Source: WHSW01 sp963729075 | GTDB taxonomy: Bacteria; Actinomycetota; Thermoleophilia; Solirubrobacterales; 70-9 | Length of the DNA stretch: 64,000 nucleotides | Direction of reading: 5' to 3' | NCBI GenBank assembly: GCA_963729075.1 | Contig: CAVSMU010000011.1 | Coordinates: forward strand, 121,992-185,991 | Shown here: positions 58,687 to 64,000 of the stretch, piece by piece | How the letters are laid out: the number at the start of each line of letters is the position of its first letter | Numbering within the stretch: the stretch's first letter is position 1 | Program-made: the position numbers and the translations under genes | The notes under the pieces: generated by a model | What the model saw: only the letters and a program-made list of their open reading frames with translations | What the model was told of the DNA's origin: nothing | Databases searched by the model: none

Positions 58687-59197
58687 AGCGGTCGCGATCG
58701 AGCTCACCGACCCCGCCGGCGAGCCGCTGCGGATCGACTGGACCACCGAGGCGCTCGGCGGGCTCGACCCCGGCGCGCCCGGCGAGGCCCCGGTCTGGCG
58801 GCTCGGCGGGGAGCTCGACTGGGACGAGGTCGAAGCGCTGCGGGTCGTCTCGGCGCGGCTCGACGATGGCCGACTGGTAGCGATCGCGGCCGTGCGCCCG
58901 GTCGACGCCGGCGGGCACGGAGAGGAGGTCGTCGCCGGCCTGCTCGGCGACTCGACCGGCTTCGACCCGCTGGCGGAGACCCTGGTGTCGACCGAGTACG
59001 GACGCGACGGGCTGCCCGGCCGCGTCGGCCTGGAGCTCTACCGCGACGGCGGAGAGCTGCCGCTACGGATCGCCTGCGACGTCACGGCGACCGCCGCTAC
59101 CGAGCAGGGCGGCGTGCGCCGCACCTCGGCGGCGCTGGCGTTGCGTGCGTCGGGAAGCGCCGGTGCCGGGATCCTCGACGTGCTCACGCGAGCGTGA
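58679..59197 (+). CDS. Conserved-looking protein (172 aa), unknown
   Basis: A 172-residue soluble protein with beta-rich text (RIDWTTEALGGLDPGAPGEA, LVAIAAVRPVDAGGHGEEVV, GRVGLELYRDGGELPLRIAC). GTG 58679 overlaps FxsA by eight bases and its stop overlaps the HAD gene by four, so three genes are one operon. Function unknown. Confidence 0.7.
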   Translation: MSEAVAIELTDPAGEPLRIDWTTEALGGLDPGAPGEAPVWRLGGELDWDEVEALRVVSARLDDGRLVAIAAVRPVDAGGHGEEVVAGLLGDSTGFDPLAETLVSTEYGRDGLPGRVGLELYRDGGELPLRIACDVTATAATEQGGVRRTSAALALRASGSAGAGILDVLTRA

Positions 59198-59868
59198 TCC
59201 GGGCGGTCATCTCCGATTTCGGCGGGGTGCTGACGACACCGCTGATGCACTCGTTCGCGGCGTTTCAAGACCGGACGGGGATCCCGACCGCCTCGCTGGG
59301 CAGCGCGATGCAGGCGATCGCCGAGGCCGACGGCGCCCATCCCCTGTTCGAGCTCGAGACGGGGCGCATGAGCGAGCGCGAGTTCCTCGAGCGAACCGGG
59401 GCGGCGCTCGAGCCGCTACTCGGCCACCCGCCCGAGATGCACCTGTTCAAGGAGGTCTACTTCCAGGCGCTCGATCCCAACCAGCCGATGATCGAGCTGA
59501 TGCGCGCGATCAAGGCACGGGGCTACCGGATGGCGCTCCTGACCAACAACGTGCGCGAGTGGGAGCCCCTGTGGCGCTCGATGCTCCCGGTCGACGAGAT
59601 CTTCGAGCTCGTCGTCGACTCCGCCTTCGTCGGCATGCGCAAGCCCGATCCGCCGATCTACGAGCTCACGATCGAGCGCCTCGGAGACGAGATCACCCCC
59701 GCGGAATGCCTGTTCGTCGACGACGTGCTCGTCAACATCGAGGCGGCGCGCGAGCTGGGGATGAGCACGGTCCACTTTCGCGACAACGCTCAGGCCATCG
59801 CCGAGACCGAGGCCGCGCTCGGCGCTAGAGCGGCCCCGCACGCCTCCGACGGTCCGGCGCTACCGTAG
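59194..59868 (+). CDS. HAD-superfamily hydrolase
   Basis: A 224-residue HAD-IA phosphatase: motif I VISDFGGVLTT (the nucleophile Asp, with Gly where the second Asp usually is), motif II LLTNNV, motif III FVGMRKPDPPIYEL, motif IV LFVDDVLVNIEAA. The DFGG first motif is that of the YihX/epoxide hydrolase N-terminal group. GTG 59194 overlaps the previous stop by four bases. Substrate unknown. Confidence 0.87.
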   Translation: MIRAVISDFGGVLTTPLMHSFAAFQDRTGIPTASLGSAMQAIAEADGAHPLFELETGRMSEREFLERTGAALEPLLGHPPEMHLFKEVYFQALDPNQPMIELMRAIKARGYRMALLTNNVREWEPLWRSMLPVDEIFELVVDSAFVGMRKPDPPIYELTIERLGDEITPAECLFVDDVLVNIEAARELGMSTVHFRDNAQAIAETEAALGARAAPHASDGPALP

Positions 59869-59873
59869 ATCGC

Positions 59874-60578
59874 GTGATGCGCGACGCCGCGGTCGAGGCC
59901 GTGTTTCAGCCGGTGCGCCCACCCACCACGTTCGAGGAGACCGTGGAGCGGCTCGGCACCGCGATCAGGGTCGGCCTGCTGGCGCCCGGCAGCAGGCTGC
60001 CGTCCGAGCGGCAGCTCGCGGAGGAGCTGCGGATCTCGCGCTCGACCCTGCGCCAGGCGCTCACGACCCTGGTCCAGTCGGGCCATCTGACCTCGGCTCG
60101 CGGCCGCAGCGGCGGAACCTTCGTCGCCGAGCGCCCGCCGCTGCACGAGCCCGAGGAGGACCCGCTCGGCCGTGACGGGTGGGCGGTCCTCGACCACCGG
60201 GTCGCGATCGAGGTCGGCGCGGTGATCCTGGCCGCCGAGCGGGCCGAGGCGACCGACCTCGACGACCTGGACGAGCTGGTCGAGCGGATGGCCGCCCCGG
60301 GCGACTTCGAGGTGTATCGGCGCGCCGACATCCGCTTCCACATCGGCGTCGCCGAGGCTGCCCGCTCGCCTCACCTGGTCACCCAGATGACCGAGGTCCA
60401 GGGCCACATGAGCGACCTGATCGGGCGCATCGCGCATCCCGAGGAGGTGCTGACCCGATCCAACGCGCAGCATCGGAGGCTGGTCCGTCTGCTGCGCGAC
60501 CGCGACGCCGCGCGCGCCGTGCCGCTGATGCGCAAGCACATCCGCGGCACCGAGCACATCCTCGGCGGTCTGATCTGA
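59874..60578 (+). CDS. GntR/FadR (FCD)-family transcriptional regulator
   Basis: A 234-residue regulator: GntR winged helix (LPSERQLAEELRISRSTLRQ) and a helical FCD effector domain (residues about 100-230; metal/ligand-site residues D150 and H155 in RRADIRFHIGVAE, H203 in NAQHRRLV, H220 in MRKHIRG). FCD regulators respond to organic acids. GTG 59874 is seven bases after TACCGT; ATG one codon later is equally good. It lies downstream of the HAD gene. Confidence 0.88.
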   Translation: MMRDAAVEAVFQPVRPPTTFEETVERLGTAIRVGLLAPGSRLPSERQLAEELRISRSTLRQALTTLVQSGHLTSARGRSGGTFVAERPPLHEPEEDPLGRDGWAVLDHRVAIEVGAVILAAERAEATDLDDLDELVERMAAPGDFEVYRRADIRFHIGVAEAARSPHLVTQMTEVQGHMSDLIGRIAHPEEVLTRSNAQHRRLVRLLRDRDAARAVPLMRKHIRGTEHILGGLI

Positions 60579-60622
60579 GCCTCCCGAGCGTCCCGGCGGG
60601 CGTACCCTGAGCGTCCAAGGAC

Positions 60623-62462
60623 ATGCATGACATCGCCGAGTTCCTGAGCGGACACGAGCTGTTCGTCGCGCTCGAGCCCGAGGAGCTCGAGCGGCTCGCC
60701 GAGCACGCCGAGATCGAGTACTTCGAGGCGGGCGCGACGATCTTTCGCCAGGGCGAGGGGCCGCCCGACGCGATGTGGGTGCTCCGGACCGGGGCGGTCG
60801 AGCTCCGCGACGGCGCGCGGGTCCTCGACCTGCTCGGGGAAGGAGAGCCGTTCGGTCATCCCTGGATGCTCTCGGGGCTGCCGACCGGCTGGGAGGCCAG
60901 GGCGCGCGAGAGCTCGCTCTGCTACCGCCTCGCGGCCGAGGATGTCGTCCCGCTGCTCGCCGATCCTGCGGGGCTGCGCTCCGTGGCTCGGACGCTGATG
61001 GAGCGCCCGCGGCCGGGCGGGCGATCCGACCGCGCGGGCGGCCGACCTCGACGTCGGCCAGGAGACCGTCCGCGTGCTGGTCCAAAAGCGCCCGGTGGTG
61101 TGCGAGCCGGACGTGTCGCTGCGCGAGGCCGCCGCGCAAATGGAGGAGCGGGGCGTGAGCGCCATCCTGGTCGACCGGGGTGACGGCGAGCTCGGGATCG
61201 TCACCGATCGCGACCTGCGCTCCCGGGTGGTCGCGGCCGGACGCCCGCTCGACACCCCGGTCGGCGAGGTGATGACCGCTCCGGTGATCACGGTGCGGCC
61301 CGAGCAGACCGGCGACGAGCTGATGCTGCTGATGATCGACCACGGCATCCGCCACGTGCCCGTGGTCTCGAGCGCCGGTGAGCTGATCGGCGTCGCGACC
61401 GACATCGACCTGCTCGCCAACGAGACGCACACCCCGCTCATGCTCCGGCGCGCGATCGCCGACGCCGGCGACCTCTCCGCCCTTAGGCCGACGGTCGGCC
61501 AGCTGAACTCGACGTTGATCGCGATGCACGCGGCCGGCCTTCCCGCCAGCCGGATCAGCGGCGTGCTCTCGGTCGTGGTCGACGCGCTCGTGCGCCGGCT
61601 GATCGAGCTCGCAATCGCGGAGCAGGGTCCCGCTCCGGTGGAGATCGGCTGGCTTTCGCTCGGCAGCTTCGGCCGCCGCGAGGCCATGCCGGCCTCGGAC
61701 GTCGACTCGGGCATGGCCTGGGAGGATTCCACCGGCCGGGATGCGGAGGAGTACATCCACCGGCTCGCCCGCACGGTCGTCGACGAGCTCGCGGACTTCG
61801 GTTGGCGACCCGACCGTCACGGCGTCGACGCGACCGGGGTCGTGTCGTCGAGCTCGATCGCCGAGTGGAAGCGCTCGATCGCAAAGTGGCTGAAGACCCC
61901 GGTCTCCGAGCCCGAGCTCATCGCGATCTCGATCGTTTGCGACGCACGCGTGATCTACGGCGACGAGGAGCGCTTCGACCTGCCGGCGCTGGTGCGCGAG
62001 GACCGGCCGCGGCCCGAGCTCCTGCGCGTCCTCCTGCGCCTGGCGCTTGCGAGCAAGCCGCCGACCGGGTTCTTGCGCGACATCGTCGTCGAGCACTCCG
62101 GCGAGCACGCCGGCCACTTCGACATCAAGCACGGCGGGCTGCTGCCGATCGTCAACATCGCCCGCTACGCGGGCCTCGCGGCGGGCGCCACCACCACCTC
62201 GACGGTCGAGCGCCTCGCGGCCGCCGGCGACTCCGGGGTACTCGACCCGGCGGACGCGTCGACCCTGGAGGAGGCCTTCGAGCTGTTCGCCTGGCTGCGA
62301 CTCGAGCACCAGATCGGCCAGCTCCAGGCCGGAACGCTGCCCGACGACCAGATCGACCCCAAGACCCTCAACCCGCTCACGCGCCGGTACCTGCGCGATG
62401 CGTTCAGGGCCGTCGCCTCGGTGCAGAAGTCGCTGCACACGAAGCTCTCGTGGGGCACGTGA
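60623..62462 (+). CDS. DUF294-type nucleotidyltransferase with cNMP-binding and CBS domains (frameshift)
   Basis: About 612 codons if rejoined: an N-terminal cyclic-nucleotide-binding-like domain (MHDIAEFLSGHELFVALEPE), a pair of CBS domains (ILVDRGDGELGIVTDRDLRS, GIRHVPVVSSAGELIGVATD), the DUF294 nucleotidyltransferase core (WLSLGSFGRREAMPASDVDS) and a C-terminal helical domain. A base is lost or gained near 61013 (GGCCGGGCGGGCGAT) so the CBS part is in a different frame. Without it the second part would start at about 61074. ATG 60623 is 14 bases after TACCCT. Confidence 0.85.
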
Positions 62463-63165
62463 GCGCAACCGAGGGCGCCGACCGGTCTCCGGTCGAGGCC
62501 TATCGGCACACCCCCATGCCCGATCCCGCGACGCCGTGGCGGGAGGCGAGCCTATGCGTGCTCGACCTGGAGACCACCGGCCTCGATCGGCCCGACGACG
62601 AGATCGTCGCGTTCGCGACGATGCCCATCGACGGCGGCCGCGGCCGGGTCCGGGGCGCCCACAGCCGCCTCGTCCGCCCCGCCGGATGCCGGGGCCGGAG
62701 GCGATCCGCATCCACGGCCTGCGCAGGGAGGACCTCGTCGGCGCTCCGGCGCTGAGCGAGGTGCTCGGCGAGCTCCTCGGCGCGCTCTCCGGCAGAGCGA
62801 TGGTCGCCCACGTGGCCACGCTCGAGGAGCGCTTCGTGCGCGGGGCCATGCTCGCCGCCGGCTTGAGCTTTCGCAACCCGGTGATCGACACGTACGCCCT
62901 CGCCCTCGAGGTCTACTCGCGCCGCGGGGAGAAGGGCCCGAAGGCGGTCCGCCTCGCCGGCCTGGCGCGCGAGCTCGGCCTCCCGGTGCACCGCCCCCAC
63001 GACGCTGCGGGTGACGTGCTGACGACGGTCCAGGTGTTCCTGGCGCTGGCGACCGAGCTGGACGCGTTCGAGCCGCAGACCGTGGGCTCGCTGTGTGCCC
63101 TCCGCCATCGCTCCGCTCCCGGGCCGACCATCCGCCGGGCGCTGCGGCGCATCCTGGCGCGCTAG
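62459..63165 (+). CDS. DnaQ-like 3'-5' exonuclease (frameshift)
   Basis: About 235 residues if rejoined: Exo I DxE in LCVLDLETTGLDRPDDE, Exo II-like MVAHVATLEERF, and Exo III-like VHRPHDAAGDVLTT. The frame changes between 62670 and 62695, inside a run of C and G, between RLVRPAG and MPGPEAIRIHGLRRED. GTG 62459 overlaps the DUF294 stop by four bases. DUF294 and DnaQ-like genes often pair. Confidence 0.85.
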
Positions 63166-64000
63166 GCGGGCACCGCGTCGTCCCGGACCCGTTCCCCCTC
63201 GGGATCGAAGAGCGGCTCGCGGGCGACCTCGCCGGAGACCCAATCGCCGAAGATCTCGACCGCCACCGAGGTGCCGTGCTCGGCGTGCTCGGGCGGCAGG
63301 TACGCGTAGGCGATCGAGCGCTCGACCGTGTAGCCGAACCCTCCCGTGGTCACCCGGCGACGATCTCCCCTTCGATGCGGACCGGCTCGTTCCCGAGCGC
63401 CACCGAGCGCGGGTCGTCGAGCACCAGGCAGCAGAGCCGCGTGCGCGGACCCCGCTCGGCGGCCTCGACCAACGCCTCGCGGCCGATGAAACCGCCGTCC
63501 TTGTCGAGCTTCACGCAGAAGCCGACGCCCCCCTCGTAGGGAGTCTCGTCGGGTGTGATGTCGGCGCCCCAGACGCGATAGCCCTTCTCGAGCCGCAGCG
63601 AGTCGATCGCCCGGTAGCCACCGGCGACGAGGCCGTGGTCCTCCCCCGCCTCCCAGAGCGTCCGCGAGAGGCCGAGCCCGTACTCCGTCGGCAGTAGATC
63701 TCCCAGCCGAGCTCGCCGACGTAGGTAACTCGCAGCGCGCGCACCTGGACGTTGCCGATCGTGATCTCTCGTACGGACATGTAAGGGAAGGCCTCGTTCG
63801 AGAGGCCCTGCGGCGTCAACGGCGTGAGCACGTCGCGGGCCTGGGGCCCCCAGATCCCGAAGAACGCCCCAGGCGGAGGTGACGTCGCGCACCTGGGCGG
63901 CCGCCGTCCTCGGGGAGGTGCTTTCGGATCGATTCGCATCGTGGTTTCCGAACGCGGTCCCGGTGACGATCGAGAACAGCTCTTCCCCCAGCCGGGCGAC
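63162..64000 (-). CDS. GcvT/aminomethyltransferase-family protein, partial and multiply frameshifted
   Basis: The 3' part of a glycine-cleavage T-like folate enzyme, probably the C-terminal domain of a DMGDH/sarcosine-dehydrogenase-type oxidase. Rejoined, it reads RLGEELFSIVTGTAFGNHDA, IRKHLPEDGG, FFGIWGPQARDVLTPLTPQG, GYRAIDSLRLEKGYRVWGAD and GGFGYTVERSIAYAYLPPEH, ending DDAVPA. At least five single-base frame changes fall in 800 bases. The gene continues past 64000. Confidence 0.75.

Noticed and set aside
59790..62891. A 1000-residue minus-strand protein
   Set aside because: Its text is low-complexity Arg/Gly/Ala shadow of three well-identified plus-strand genes.

Overview
The window is high-GC DNA (about 70 %) that reads best as an actinobacterial chromosome, most likely of the class Thermoleophilia (Solirubrobacterales/Gaiellales type). 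This rests on gene content: a wax-ester/diacylglycerol acyltransferase, expanded SnoaL-like paralogues starting MSQ(E/D), secreted or surface proteins with 10-residue repeats, a DrrAB-type ABC exporter, a BTAD/AfsR-type regulator and many genes whose -10 hexamer lies only 6-10 bases before the start codon (leaderless). No rRNA gene, complete tRNA gene or CRISPR array was seen.

Layout. 0-20 kb is dense and well ordered: a STAS protein; a Fur/Zur regulator and a ZIP transporter diverging from a perfect 19-bp Fur-type box; a four-gene membrane/cupredoxin-like operon; a secreted S1 protease; a CADD-like haem-oxygenase-fold enzyme; a Cys-less thioredoxin-fold protein; GNAT, CDF exporter and ispH; an M28 lipoprotein; WS/DGAT; DrrAB ABC genes; and a large minus-strand locus running DUF4331 secreted protein, TPR protein, His-rich NicO transporter, Fur-family regulator, second NicO transporter. 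The last two are preceded by a two-tier 47-bp palindrome on a good promoter. This metal-linked locus is the best candidate for an undescribed system.

20-43 kb is accessory and full of relics: SnoaL genes sharing one promoter/start module, a chimeric SnoaL::epoxide-hydrolase pseudogene, LtrA, PPOX, DUF2231-Rieske, esterase, copper-storage-like protein, epoxide hydrolase, MFS pump, three solenoid surface proteins, an intact IS481-type element with 25-bp inverted repeats, a methyltransferase of atypical composition, a glycosyltransferase, a dispersed ~180-bp repeat and decayed 3' ends of xanthine dehydrogenase, glyoxalase, dienelactone hydrolase, MFS and aminoglycoside-kinase genes.

43-52.6 kb is signalling: a PP2C phosphatase fused to an anti-sigma-type kinase domain with two STAS partners in overlapping order, a membrane sensor overlapping a class III nucleotide cyclase, and a 932-residue BTAD/AAA/TPR regulator. 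52.6-57.3 kb holds a scar of an integrative element: a tRNA 3' half, a truncated tyrosine integrase and repeats around a sulfite-oxidase-like gene and a hydrolase. 57.3-64 kb returns to housekeeping-like genes (DUF59, FxsA, HAD, FCD regulator, DUF294 nucleotidyltransferase, exonuclease, GcvT-family). The last 3 kb contains many single-base frameshifts, which look more like sequence errors than real decay.
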